From: an uncultured Bacteroidales bacterium
Lineage (GTDB): Bacteria; Bacteroidota; Bacteroidia; Bacteroidales; P3
Assembly: GCA_947174375.1 (NCBI GenBank)
Contig: CAMWIS010000003.1
Coordinates: 1-32,579, forward strand
Length of the DNA stretch: 32,579 nt
Direction of reading: 5' to 3'
Shown: piece after piece, positions 19,509 to 28,543 of the stretch
Position numbering within the stretch: the first letter of the stretch is position 1
Layout of the letters: each line of letters starts with the position of its first letter
Position numbers and translations under genes: made by a program
The notes under the pieces: model-generated
Databases searched by the model: none
Seen by the model: only the letters and a program-made list of their open reading frames with translations
Told to the model about the DNA's origin: nothing

Positions 19509-20834
19509 TCAGGCGTTCTTCGGCCAGTATTTGTCCATCAGGTTCTGTTTGATCGCCACCTCGGCCGGCTTGAAATAGTGCGCGAACATCTGCCAAACGC
19601 GATCCAGCATCTCCGTCGTGTCGATGTTGACGTCGATGGCCAGAATCTGCGCCGAATAGTCCTTGGCGAACGACAGCGTCCGTTCGTCGTAGTCGCTCAA
19701 ATCGAAACCGTTTTCCAGCTTGGTGCGCGCGTTGGCCGCATCGGCGTACAGACGGACGGCCGCATTCATGACCTGCGGATGGTCTTCGCGCGTCTGCTTG
19801 CCGATAACCAGCTGTTTCAGACGCGAGAGCGAACGGAACGGGTCGATGATGACCTTGTTCACGTCGCTGTCGTTACGCAGGAACAACTGCCCTTCCGTAA
19901 TATACCCCGTATTGTCGGGGATGGCGTGCGTGATGTCGCCGCCGCTCAACGTCGTCACCGCGATAATCGTGATGGAGCCGCCGTCGGGCAACTGCACGGC
20001 CTTTTCGTAAATCTTGGCCAGGTCGGAATAGAGCGAACCCGGCATACTGTCTTTGGACGGAATCTGATCCATACGGTTGGAGACGATGCTCAACGCGTCG
20101 GCATACAGCGTCATGTCGGTCAGCAACACGAGCACCTTCTCGTTCTTATCCACGGCGAAATATTCGGCCGCCGTCAGCGCCATGTCGGGAATCAACAACC
20201 GTTCGACGGGCGGCTGTTCGGTCGTGTTCACGAAGCAAATCATCTTGTCGAGCACGCCGGCGTTCTCGAACGACTGCTTGAAGAACAGGTAGTCGTCGTT
20301 CGTCAGCCCCATGCCGCCCAAAATGATTTTATCCACCTTGGCCCGCAAGGCCACCATACACATCACCTGGTTGTAGGGTTCGTTCGGGTCGGCGAAGAAC
20401 GGAATCTTCTGACCCGACACGAGCGTATTGTTCAAGTCGATACCGGCCATGCCCGTGGGAATCAGCTCCGACGGCTGCTTGCGGCGGAACGGGTTGACCG
20501 ACGGCCCGCCGATCTCGCGTTCCTCGCCCTCCGGTTCGGCGCCCCCGTCTATCGGTTGGCCGTAAGCGTTGAAAAACCGCCCCACCAAATCGTCGCCCAC
20601 CTTGAGCGAAGGCACCTTGCCCAAGAAAACGACTTCGGCATTCGTCGGCAGGCCCTCCGTACCGGAGAACACCTGCAACGTGATGCGGTCGCCCTTGATT
20701 TTGACCACCTGCGCCAAACGGTCGCCCACCATGGCCAATTCATCGTTGGAAACCTGCGTCGCCCGCACATCGACCGTCGCCTTGGTCACGGCCTCCAATC
20801 GCGTATATACTTTCTGAAACGCTGTCTTTTCCAT
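19509..20834 (-). CDS. ntpB: V/A-type ATPase subunit B
   Basis: 441 aa; VFLGKVPSLKVGDDLVGRFFNAYGQPIDGG, LIPTGMAGIDLNNTLVSGQKIPFFADPNEPYN, MDQIPSKDSMPGSLYSDLAKIYEKA. Confidence 0.96.
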   Translation of the reverse strand: MEKTAFQKVYTRLEAVTKATVDVRATQVSNDELAMVGDRLAQVVKIKGDRITLQVFSGTEGLPTNAEVVFLGKVPSLKVGDDLVGRFFNAYGQPIDGGAEPEGEEREIGGPSVNPFRRKQPSELIPTGMAGIDLNNTLVSGQKIPFFADPNEPYNQVMCMVALRAKVDKIILGGMGLTNDDYLFFKQSFENAGVLDKMICFVNTTEQPPVERLLIPDMALTAAEYFAVDKNEKVLVLLTDMTLYADALSIVSNRMDQIPSKDSMPGSLYSDLAKIYEKAVQLPDGGSITIIAVTTLSGGDITHAIPDNTGYITEGQLFLRNDSDVNKVIIDPFRSLSRLKQLVIGKQTREDHPQVMNAAVRLYADAANARTKLENGFDLSDYDERTLSFAKDYSAQILAIDVNIDTTEMLDRVWQMFAHYFKPAEVAIKQNLMDKYWPKNA

Positions 20835-20842
20835 AATCTCGC

Positions 20843-22612
20843 TTATTTATCTTGTTGATAGCGGGCAACCCACGTATCTATTTCCTGTTCGTAACGTTTG
20901 AAATCCTCGCTTTGGAACTGACTGTAGTTCATCTGCTTGAAAAGGTTGATCAACTGCTTGTAGAACTGCACGCAGTCGTTGAAGTCCTCGAAGCGGTAAT
21001 GGCGTTCGCACAGCCCCATGACCTTCTCGAACATATAACGCTGGCGTTCCATCGGCGTCAGGCTGTCGATGCTGTCGAACGCATCCTGTTGCAGAATCAC
21101 GAAGTCGATGAGTTCCGATTTCCAGAAGCTGTCGTGATACGAAACGGGTACGCCGTCGTCGCCGAGGATGTTGATCTGCTCGTTGGCTTCCTTGCCGCGC
21201 AATACGTAGTTCTTGCCGGCACGCACCTTATCGACCCAACCCGTGCCCATGCGTTCGTTCATATAGGCTTCGATTTCCGGATAGTCCAGATATTTGGAGT
21301 AGCTGTCAATCGGGTCGATGGCCGGATAACGCTTGCTGTCGGCACGCGACTGGGCCAAAGCGTAGAAACAGCGCGCGGCCTTTTTCGTGCCCTCGGTCAC
21401 GGGTTCCTTCAGGTTACCGCCCGCCGGCGACACCGTACCGATAAACGTGATGGAGCCGCTCTGACCGTTGTTCAGATAGACGATGCCCGCCCGCGCGTAG
21501 AAGTTGGAGATGATGGCCGTCAAGTCCATCGGGAACGCGTCCTGACCCGGCAACTCTTCCAAACGGTTCGACATCTCGCGCAAGGCCTGCGCCCAACGCG
21601 ACGTGGAGTCGGCCAACAACAGCACGCGCAAACCCATCGCGCGGTAATACTCGCCGATGGTCATGGCCGTATAGACCGAAGCCTCACGCGCGGCCACCGG
21701 CATATTGGACGTGTTGCAGATAATCGTGGTACGCTCCATGAGGCTGCGGTTCGTCCGCGGATCGACCAGTTCGGGGAACTCGGCGAAAATCTCGACGACC
21801 TCGTTGGCACGTTCGCCGCAAGCCGCCATGAGGATGACATCCACGTCGGCCTGCTTCGAAATCGCGTGCTGCAACACCGTCTTGCCCGAACCGAACGGCC
21901 CGGGGATAAAGCCCGTACCGCCCTCGGCAATCGGGTTGAACGTATCCATGACGCGCACGCCCGTTTCCAACACCTTGAACGGACGCGGCTTTTCCTTATA
22001 ATGCGTGATGGCGACGCGGACCGGCCATTTCTGCACCATCGTCACGGGGCACGACTCGCCGGCCTCGTTCTTGAGCACGGCCACGGCCTCCTCTATCGTA
22101 TAGGCACCGGCCGGCACGATTTTTTCCACCGTATATTCGCCCTTGAAGGCAAACGGCACCATGATTTTGTGAGGCAGCCAGCCTTCCTTTACCTCGCCGA
22201 GCCAATCGGCCGCCCGCACGCGGTCGCCTACCTTGGCCATAGGCGTGAAATCCCATTTCTTCGTCTTGTCCAAAGGCTCGGTATATTCGCCCCGGCGCAG
22301 GAAGACGCCTTCCATCGTTTCCAGATTGTTCTGCAAGCCGTCGTAATAACTCGACAACAGGCCCGGCCCCAACGTCACTTCGAGCAAATGCCCCTCGAAG
22401 CTGACGGGCGCCCCCACTTGCAGGCCGCGCGTGCTTTCATAGACCTGCACGTAGGCCGTATCGCCGTCTATTTTGATGACCTCGGCCATCAGTTTGACCC
22501 CGCGCAGGTCGATGAAACAGATTTCATTCTGCGCCACGGGGCCTTCGGTCTTTACCGTCACGAGGTTGGCGGTAATGCCGCTTACGGTTCCTCTTGTTTT
22601 CTCCATAGTCAC
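20843..22612 (-). CDS. ntpA: V/A-type ATPase catalytic subunit A
   Basis: 589 aa; Walker A GPFGSGKTVLQHAISKQADVDVILMAACGERANEVVEI, LLADSTSRWAQALREMSNRLEELPGQDAFPMDL. Confidence 0.97.
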   Translation of the reverse strand: MTMEKTRGTVSGITANLVTVKTEGPVAQNEICFIDLRGVKLMAEVIKIDGDTAYVQVYESTRGLQVGAPVSFEGHLLEVTLGPGLLSSYYDGLQNNLETMEGVFLRRGEYTEPLDKTKKWDFTPMAKVGDRVRAADWLGEVKEGWLPHKIMVPFAFKGEYTVEKIVPAGAYTIEEAVAVLKNEAGESCPVTMVQKWPVRVAITHYKEKPRPFKVLETGVRVMDTFNPIAEGGTGFIPGPFGSGKTVLQHAISKQADVDVILMAACGERANEVVEIFAEFPELVDPRTNRSLMERTTIICNTSNMPVAAREASVYTAMTIGEYYRAMGLRVLLLADSTSRWAQALREMSNRLEELPGQDAFPMDLTAIISNFYARAGIVYLNNGQSGSITFIGTVSPAGGNLKEPVTEGTKKAARCFYALAQSRADSKRYPAIDPIDSYSKYLDYPEIEAYMNERMGTGWVDKVRAGKNYVLRGKEANEQINILGDDGVPVSYHDSFWKSELIDFVILQQDAFDSIDSLTPMERQRYMFEKVMGLCERHYRFEDFNDCVQFYKQLINLFKQMNYSQFQSEDFKRYEQEIDTWVARYQQDK

Positions 22613-22617
22613 TATCG

Positions 22618-23580
22618 CTATGCGCCGATACCGGCGCTGAATTCATTTTTCTCCCAATCCACAGCCCGCAGGGACTGCAATTTAGCTTTAAGCAGTTGAT
22701 GGCCGTCGGCCTTTTTAAGACGCTGCCAGCGTTGCTGCAACTGCAAACGGACGAAATACGCCCACAGGCTGTCGGTCGAAGCCGTCGCGTCGCCGCCGCC
22801 CGCCTCGGCAAAGCGCCAACGGAAGCTGTCGCAAAGCCATTCTCGTTTCATCGGGTCGGTTTCGGCCGTCACCTTCTCCATGTCTTCGGCATAGTCCCAA
22901 AGCTGCGCCAACGGTTCTTTCTCCAAGGCCGCAATCCACTCGGCGTCGGCGACCGCCCGGTCGCCCTTGGCCGGGTACTCCGGCAGGTTGTCGTCCATCG
23001 GCAGTTCGGGGTATTTCTTACGGTTGAGCCGGTTGGCCACGGTCTTCCATTCCCAGTCGAAACGGTAATACGATTTCAGGAACGCGGACGGCAAGGCCGG
23101 CACCTGCGCGTAGAACAGCGCCTGCAAACGCCGGTAGGCCTCGGTATCGGACCACGGCGCCAAGGCTTCGTCCGTATCGCCGGCCACCGGTTGGAGCGCG
23201 CCCGCCCCCGCTTCGGCGGCGGTCGCCGCGGCCTCCATCGCGCAACGCCGCGCGTAATCGGCCCGGAACGCCTGCATATAGGGCAAAGCCTCTATCATAG
23301 GCACGAGACAGGCCGGTTCAAAGTTCCCGGCTTCCGGCAACGCCCGGTCGGCCGTCTGCGCTTCCGCTCCGGCTTCGGCCCGGATTTTCGCGAGCCATAT
23401 TTTATGGTAGGCGGGCGAAAAGATATAAGCGAGCACCGCTAAGTCCTTACGGCTCAGCAATTCGATGGCTTCGGCGCAGACGGCCTCCACGGAAGGGCCG
23501 TCCCCCTCCGCATTGAACGTCCATTGCGGCAACGAAGCCGAAAAATAAGGATAGGCTGACATAACGACTAAAACAACCAA
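22618..23580 (-). CDS. DUF2764 family protein within the V/A-ATPase operon
   Basis: 320 aa, located between subunits E and A. Sequence style (YPYFSASLPQWTF..., KSYYRFDWEWKTVANRLNRKK..., NEFSAGIGA) and position match the DUF2764 protein of Bacteroidota/Chlamydia-type operons. Confidence 0.8.
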   Translation of the reverse strand: MVVLVVMSAYPYFSASLPQWTFNAEGDGPSVEAVCAEAIELLSRKDLAVLAYIFSPAYHKIWLAKIRAEAGAEAQTADRALPEAGNFEPACLVPMIEALPYMQAFRADYARRCAMEAAATAAEAGAGALQPVAGDTDEALAPWSDTEAYRRLQALFYAQVPALPSAFLKSYYRFDWEWKTVANRLNRKKYPELPMDDNLPEYPAKGDRAVADAEWIAALEKEPLAQLWDYAEDMEKVTAETDPMKREWLCDSFRWRFAEAGGGDATASTDSLWAYFVRLQLQQRWQRLKKADGHQLLKAKLQSLRAVDWEKNEFSAGIGA

Positions 23581-24188
23581 CGACGCAGGTTTTCACGCGC
23601 ATACTGTTTGAACAGCGCGGCGAAATCCGCTTCGGTAAAACTGAGTTTATAGCCTTTGGCACGGCTCTGCACCTGAAAGCCGTGTTGCACGTCGTGCCGG
23701 TACTGTACCTGCAGGCCCGCCTGCAACGCCTGTCCCAACGTCTTCTGCAACAAAGCGTCGTACTGCGCGCGTTGCGCCTCCGGCAACAAGAGCGTCAAAT
23801 CGGCGGCGCCGGCTTCGGATTTTCCGAAAGCCCGCACGGTTTCCAACAACAGTTCCTGCATGAAGGCGTCCTTTTCGAAAGCCGCCTCCACCGCCGGATT
23901 CACGGTCTTTTGCAACAGGTTCTCTTCCAAGTCGGCTTTGGCGGCGGAGAGCATCTGACGCAGACTGCGTTTGAGTTCCGCCTCGGCACTCTCTTTTTCT
24001 TTGGCGATATCGGCCGCGGCCCGGGCGCGCAAGGCGGCCACTTCGGCTTCCACGGCGGCCTTCAGGCGTTCGGCTTCCGCCTTGGCCTCGGCCAAGAGGC
24101 GTTCGCCCTCGGCTTTTCCTTTGGACAACCCCTCTTCGTAGAGTTTTCGGGTTATTTCCTGTAATTTGCTATCCGTCTCCATATTCAT
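23568..24188 (-). CDS. ntpE: V/A-type ATPase subunit E (peripheral stalk)
   Basis: 206 aa; Ala/Glu/Lys-rich N-terminal coiled coil (EGLSKGKAEGERLLAEAKAEAERLKAAVEAEVAALRARAAADIAKEKESAEAELKRSL); first gene of the operon. Confidence 0.85.
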   Translation of the reverse strand: MNMETDSKLQEITRKLYEEGLSKGKAEGERLLAEAKAEAERLKAAVEAEVAALRARAAADIAKEKESAEAELKRSLRQMLSAAKADLEENLLQKTVNPAVEAAFEKDAFMQELLLETVRAFGKSEAGAADLTLLLPEAQRAQYDALLQKTLGQALQAGLQVQYRHDVQHGFQVQSRAKGYKLSFTEADFAALFKQYARENLRRWLF

Positions 24189-24209
24189 AGACTTTTATAT
24201 AAGGAATGA

Positions 24210-24240
24210 CAAATTTAATGATTTTTTTGCCTATCGGCAA
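24210..24240 (-). promoter_or_regulatory. Bacteroidota-type promoter for the V/A-ATPase operon (-33 TTG, 20-nt spacer, -7 TAAATTTG)
   Basis: On the minus strand, TTG (24240-24238) is followed after exactly 20 nt by TAAATTTG (24217-24210), fitting the known TTTG/TAnnTTTG Bacteroidota consensus. It lies 22 nt upstream of the ntpE ATG. Confidence 0.55.
24227..24240. repeat. Short perfect inverted repeat TTGCC-TATC-GGCAA overlapping the predicted -33 element
   Basis: Read directly: 5-bp arms with a 4-nt loop in the divergent ntpE/spmAB-like intergenic region. Confidence 0.6.
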
Positions 24241-24357
24241 GTTTTTATGACCGATATAATGCCTTTTTTCGTTATTTTTGCAGTGGATATGAACGGCAAG
24301 ACGCGCCCGTTGCGTAGCCGTTTTTCATCGAAAGCACTACTTTTAATAACTGCACCT

Positions 24358-25596
24358 ATGTTATTGAACTACATTTGGATTGCATTTTTTCTGATTGCCA
24401 TCGTCGTGGCGGTTTCCCATTTTACCGCGACCGGCGACGCGGAGGTGTTCCGCGCCTTGGTGAACGCCACGTTCGACTATGCCAAATTCGCCGTCATGGA
24501 CATCGCCCTGCCGTTGACCGGCATCATGACGCTTTGGCTCGGCCTGATGAACATCGGCGAACGGGCGGGCGTCATCCGCTTCCTATCGCGCATCGTGGGC
24601 CCGTTCTTCCACAAGCTGTTTCCGGAAATCCCGGCCGACCACCCGGCCACGGGCCAACTCATGCTCAACTTTTCGGCCAATATGCTCGGCCTCGACAACG
24701 CCGCCACGCCGCTCGGCCTGAAAGCGATGGAGAGCATGCAGAGCCTGAACCCGCAGAAAGACACGGCCTCCAACGCCCAAATCATGTTCCTGGCCATCAA
24801 CACGTCGGGCCTCACGCTCATTCCCATCGCCATCATGGCGCAACGCGCGCTGTTGGGCGCGGCCAACCCGACCGACATCTTCCTGCCGCTACTCATGGCC
24901 ACGTTCTGCTCCACGCTCGGCGGCATCATCTATGTGGCCGTCAAACAGAAAATCAACCTGTTGGACAAAACCATCCTCGGCTGGCTCGGCGGGCTGACGC
25001 TGCTGATCGCGGGCCTGGCCTGGTTCGGCACGCAGGCCGCGCCCGAAACGCTGTCGCGGTTCTCGACGGTCTTCGGCAACGGGCTGTTGCTGCTCCTGAT
25101 TGCGGGCTTTATCGGCGGCGGCCTCTACAAACGCATCAACGTCTATGACGCGTTCGTCGCGGGCGCGAAAGACGGCTTCTCGACCACGGTCAAAATCATT
25201 CCCTATCTCGTGGGGATGCTCGTCGCCATCGGCGTTTTCCGCGCTTCCGGCGCAATGGACTATCTCGTTGACGGCTTGGCCTGGCTCTTCGCGCAACTCG
25301 GCCTGAACACCGACTTCGTGGCCGCCCTGCCCACGGCCCTGATGAAACCGCTGAGCGGTAGCGGCGCCAAGGCCATGATGGTGGAGACGATGAACGCCTA
25401 CGGCGCCGACAGCTTCGTCGGCCGCCTCTCCTGTCTGTTCCAAGGGTCGGCCGATACGACCTTCTACATCATCGCGCTGTATTTCGGTTCGGTGGGCATC
25501 CGCAAATACCGTTACGCGGTCCAGGCCGGCCTGATGGCCGACCTGATCGGCGTGGTCGCGGCCATCATCATCGCTTATATCTTCTTCCATGCATAA
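24358..25596 (+). CDS. Fused SpmA-SpmB-like (nucleoside-recognition/Gate domain) membrane protein
   Basis: ORF 24166..25596; the likely start is the ATG at 24358 (MLLNYIWIAFFLIAIVVAV...). Two homologous halves: NFSANMLGLDNAATPLGLKAMESMQSLNP (SpmA-like) and PTALMKPLSGSGAKAMMVETMNAYGADSFVGRLSCLFQGSADTTFYIIALYFGSVGI (SpmB-like). Confidence 0.88.
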   Translation: MLLNYIWIAFFLIAIVVAVSHFTATGDAEVFRALVNATFDYAKFAVMDIALPLTGIMTLWLGLMNIGERAGVIRFLSRIVGPFFHKLFPEIPADHPATGQLMLNFSANMLGLDNAATPLGLKAMESMQSLNPQKDTASNAQIMFLAINTSGLTLIPIAIMAQRALLGAANPTDIFLPLLMATFCSTLGGIIYVAVKQKINLLDKTILGWLGGLTLLIAGLAWFGTQAAPETLSRFSTVFGNGLLLLLIAGFIGGGLYKRINVYDAFVAGAKDGFSTTVKIIPYLVGMLVAIGVFRASGAMDYLVDGLAWLFAQLGLNTDFVAALPTALMKPLSGSGAKAMMVETMNAYGADSFVGRLSCLFQGSADTTFYIIALYFGSVGIRKYRYAVQAGLMADLIGVVAAIIIAYIFFHA

Positions 25597-26893
25597 CCCT
25601 TGTCCTATACGTCCGCTGTGGGGGCTGTGGCTCGGCCTGACGCTCCCCGCCGCCCCGATGGCCGCGCAAACGCCGGCCACGTCGCGCGCGCTGCCGACCG
25701 AACTGCATTGGCCCAACACGGTGTTCAAAAGCGTTACGGTGACGGCGCCCGAAACCTCCACACTCGTTTTGCCGATGCTGGAATTGGGTTCCGACCAACA
25801 GTTAACGGTGGGCTTCGACGACGTGGCCGACCGCGACCTGAACCTGCGCTACCGCCTGGTACTCTGCAACCTCGACGCCGATTTCAGCCCGAACGACCAA
25901 AACGAAATTGAATACATCGAAGGCCAGAACGCGCTCTACGTGGAGTCATCGGAACTCTCGATGGCCACGCGCGTCAACTACGCGCACTATGCGTTCGACA
26001 TTCCCGCCCCCTATCAGCGAATCAAGCAATCGGGGCTTTACAAGGCCGAAATCCACGACGCCGACGCGCCCGACCGGATTTCGCTGACCGTGCCCTTCTT
26101 GGTCTGCGAGCCGCTGGCCAACATCTCGGCCTCGGTCTTTCCGTCCAAAAACGTGACCGAACGGATGCAACGCCAGCAATTGGCTGTGGAAGTACGGCTG
26201 CCGGACGGCCTGCGGCTGATTTCGCCCGAACAGAGCCTGAAAGTCTATGCCGTGCAGAACCTGAACTGGCGCACGGCGCGTCGGCTGCCCATGCAGTATT
26301 CGACGGGCAACACCTATTATTATCAGGATAAACCGGAACTCGTGTTCGACGGCCTCAACGAATTCCGCAATTTCGACATCCGTTCGCTCGACTACGCCGG
26401 CCGTGGCGTGCAGCGGTTGGAGCTGGACGCCGTGGGCGTATGGCACGCCTTCCTCTACGACCAGAAAAGCCGTCTGGGCGACAGCTACATCCAGACCGAC
26501 GACATCGACGGCCGCTTCGTCATCAAGCTGAACCACTCCAAAAACTCGGAGACGGAGGCCGACTACGCGCACGTGCATTTCTTCTTCGACTACCCGTTCC
26601 ATCCCGACCAAAAACTGTACGTGACGGGCGATTTCAACAACTGGCGCACCGACGACGGCAGCCGGTTGTATTACGATGGCGACCTGAACCTCTATACGAC
26701 CGCCCTGGTGCTCAAACAGGGCTTCTACGACTATATGGTGCTGTTGGAAGACGCGCAGGGCAAGCGGTACGTGCCGATGGAGAACAATTTTCAGGAAACC
26801 GAAAACGACTATTATATATTGGTGTTTTACCGCGAACCCGGCGGCCGGCACGACCGGCTGATCGGCGTACAGCATCTGAACACCCGCGAATAA
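25589..26893 (+). CDS. DUF5103 / type IX secretion system plug-like protein
   Basis: 434 aa with N-terminal signal-peptide-like segment; LRYRLVLCNLDADFSPNDQNEIEYIEG, LYVTGDFNNWRTDDGSRLYYD and KQGFYDYMVLLED are typical of the Bacteroidota DUF5103 family. Start overlaps the preceding stop by 8 nt. Confidence 0.78.
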   Translation: MHNPCPIRPLWGLWLGLTLPAAPMAAQTPATSRALPTELHWPNTVFKSVTVTAPETSTLVLPMLELGSDQQLTVGFDDVADRDLNLRYRLVLCNLDADFSPNDQNEIEYIEGQNALYVESSELSMATRVNYAHYAFDIPAPYQRIKQSGLYKAEIHDADAPDRISLTVPFLVCEPLANISASVFPSKNVTERMQRQQLAVEVRLPDGLRLISPEQSLKVYAVQNLNWRTARRLPMQYSTGNTYYYQDKPELVFDGLNEFRNFDIRSLDYAGRGVQRLELDAVGVWHAFLYDQKSRLGDSYIQTDDIDGRFVIKLNHSKNSETEADYAHVHFFFDYPFHPDQKLYVTGDFNNWRTDDGSRLYYDGDLNLYTTALVLKQGFYDYMVLLEDAQGKRYVPMENNFQETENDYYILVFYREPGGRHDRLIGVQHLNTRE

Positions 26894-26900
26894 ATCCGTT

Positions 26901-28463
26901 ATGACGACGCCCACGACCCCTGAGCCGGCCGCCGCACCGCAGCAAGCGGTGTTGGAGGCCCTGCGGCAAAGCCCGCTCCTGCAACCCGACGAACCGATGC
27001 CGGCCTGCGAGCCGTTGCCCGCCTCCGGCTCCGCCCGCCGCTACTTCCGTTTCCGACGCGCCGACGGCACGACCTTTCTCGGTGTCTATCACGCCGACGC
27101 GCACGAGAACGCCGCCTACCTCGACTTCAGCCGCCAGTTCGAAGCCAAGGGCCTGCCGATACCGCACGTGCTGCATCAGGATACGCAACGGCCGGTCTAT
27201 TTCGTGACCGACGCCGGCGAACACGTGCTCTACGACTGGCTGCAACAACTCAAAGACGGCTGTCCGCAGGCGAAAACGGCGGGCGTGGCCGTGCCGACGG
27301 TCTATCGCCGCGTCATCGACCGCCTCATCGAGTTCCAATACCGGGGCGGCCGGGACTTCGACTACCGGGCCGCCTACCCTTACGCGGCCTTTGACGAAAA
27401 GGCGATTTACGCCGACTTGAATTACTTTAAGTACTATTTCCTCAAACTCTCCGGCACGCCTTTCGACGAACGCGCGTTGGAGGCCGACTTCCAAACGCTG
27501 ACGGCCCTGCTGGGCGCCGCGCCGCGCGACGTGTTCATGTGCCGCGACTTTCAGAGCCGCAACATCCTGTTGGGGGCGCCGCTGCCCGGGGTGGCGGCCG
27601 CCGAAACGCCCGCCATGCGGACGTATGCCGAAACGGTGCCGCTCACGTTCATCGACTTCCAGGGCGGCCGCCGCGGGCCGGCCGCTTACGACCTGGCCAC
27701 CTTGCTCTACGAAGCCAAGGCCGACCTACCGCCCGCGCTGCGCGAAGAACTCCTGCAATACTACCTAACGCGCACGGCCGGCACCTACCCTTACCCCGCC
27801 GGCCGCGACTTTGAGACCGACTTCTACGGCTTCGTCTTCCTGCGCATCTTCCAGGCCATGGGGGCCTACGGCTTGCGCGGGCTGTACGAGCGCAAGGCCG
27901 TCTTCCTGCAAAGCATCCCGCACGCCATCGCCAACCTCGGCCATTTGCTCGACGGCGGCCGCCTGCCGGCCGACCTGCCCGAGATTGCACGCGTCATCCG
28001 CACGATGTGCGAAGGGCCGTGGGCCTGTCATGCGGCGCCCGAAGCGGTAGCCACGACAGCGGCGGCCGCCTCCACGCTCACGGTGTCGGTCTGCAGTTTC
28101 TCGTTCCGCCAAGGGCCGCCCGCCGACCCGAGCGGCAACGGCGGCGGCTTCGTCTTCGACTGCCGCGGCCTGCCGAATCCCGGCCGCCTGCCGGCCTACA
28201 AGACGCTGACGGGCCGCGACCTGCCCGTGCAGACCTACCTGCGCAACTTTGCCCAAGTGGACCGCTTCATTGAACAAAGCATCGACCTGACGGCCGTCAA
28301 CATAGAAACTTACCTGCAACGCGGCTTCACGCACCTCTGCGTCGCGTTCGGCTGCACGGGCGGCCAGCACCGCTCGGTTTACTGCGCCGAGGAATACGCG
28401 CGGCGCATCCGCGAACGCTATCCCGTAACGGTCGAACTGCGGCATATCGCGCACCCCGCCTGA
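26901..28463 (+). CDS. APH/AmgK-like phosphotransferase fused to a C-terminal RapZ-C-type domain
   Basis: 520 aa. Kinase part: SGSARRYFRFRRADGTTFLGVYH, DVFMCRDFQSRNILL, FIDFQGGRRGPAAYDLATLLYEAKADLP. C-terminal part: VSVCSFSFRQGPP...GGGFVFDCRGLPNPGR...HLCVAFGCTGGQHRSVYCAEEYARRI, matching the RapZ/YvcJ C-terminal domain. Confidence 0.88.
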   Translation: MTTPTTPEPAAAPQQAVLEALRQSPLLQPDEPMPACEPLPASGSARRYFRFRRADGTTFLGVYHADAHENAAYLDFSRQFEAKGLPIPHVLHQDTQRPVYFVTDAGEHVLYDWLQQLKDGCPQAKTAGVAVPTVYRRVIDRLIEFQYRGGRDFDYRAAYPYAAFDEKAIYADLNYFKYYFLKLSGTPFDERALEADFQTLTALLGAAPRDVFMCRDFQSRNILLGAPLPGVAAAETPAMRTYAETVPLTFIDFQGGRRGPAAYDLATLLYEAKADLPPALREELLQYYLTRTAGTYPYPAGRDFETDFYGFVFLRIFQAMGAYGLRGLYERKAVFLQSIPHAIANLGHLLDGGRLPADLPEIARVIRTMCEGPWACHAAPEAVATTAAAASTLTVSVCSFSFRQGPPADPSGNGGGFVFDCRGLPNPGRLPAYKTLTGRDLPVQTYLRNFAQVDRFIEQSIDLTAVNIETYLQRGFTHLCVAFGCTGGQHRSVYCAEEYARRIRERYPVTVELRHIAHPA

Positions 28464-28468
28464 CCCCG

Positions 28469-28499
28469 TTGCCTTTATCCGAAATTTTACCTAAATTTG
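28469..28499 (+). promoter_or_regulatory. Bacteroidota-type promoter (-33 TTG, 20-nt spacer, -7 TAAATTTG) for the 28544 gene
   Basis: TTG 28469-28471, 20-nt spacer, TAAATTTG 28492-28499, then the ATG at 28544. Same element geometry as the predicted ntpE promoter. Confidence 0.6.
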
Positions 28500-28543
28500 C
28501 ACCGCTTTGCAAAAAGCCATAGAAAACGTTAATCGAAAACATC

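Noticed and set aside
19578-20858. 426-aa plus-strand ORF opposite ntpB
   Set aside because: Same shadow-ORF pattern; the genuine gene is on the minus strand.
20852-22699. 615-aa plus-strand ORF opposite ntpA
   Set aside because: Antisense shadow ORF in GC-rich sequence; composition is Arg/His/Leu-rich and low-sense, and the opposite strand is an unmistakable ATPase subunit A.
24166-24357. N-terminal extension of the 476-aa SpmAB-like ORF
   Set aside because: The extension runs through the predicted divergent promoter region and overlaps the ntpE start; the ATG at 24358 gives a natural start at the first TM.
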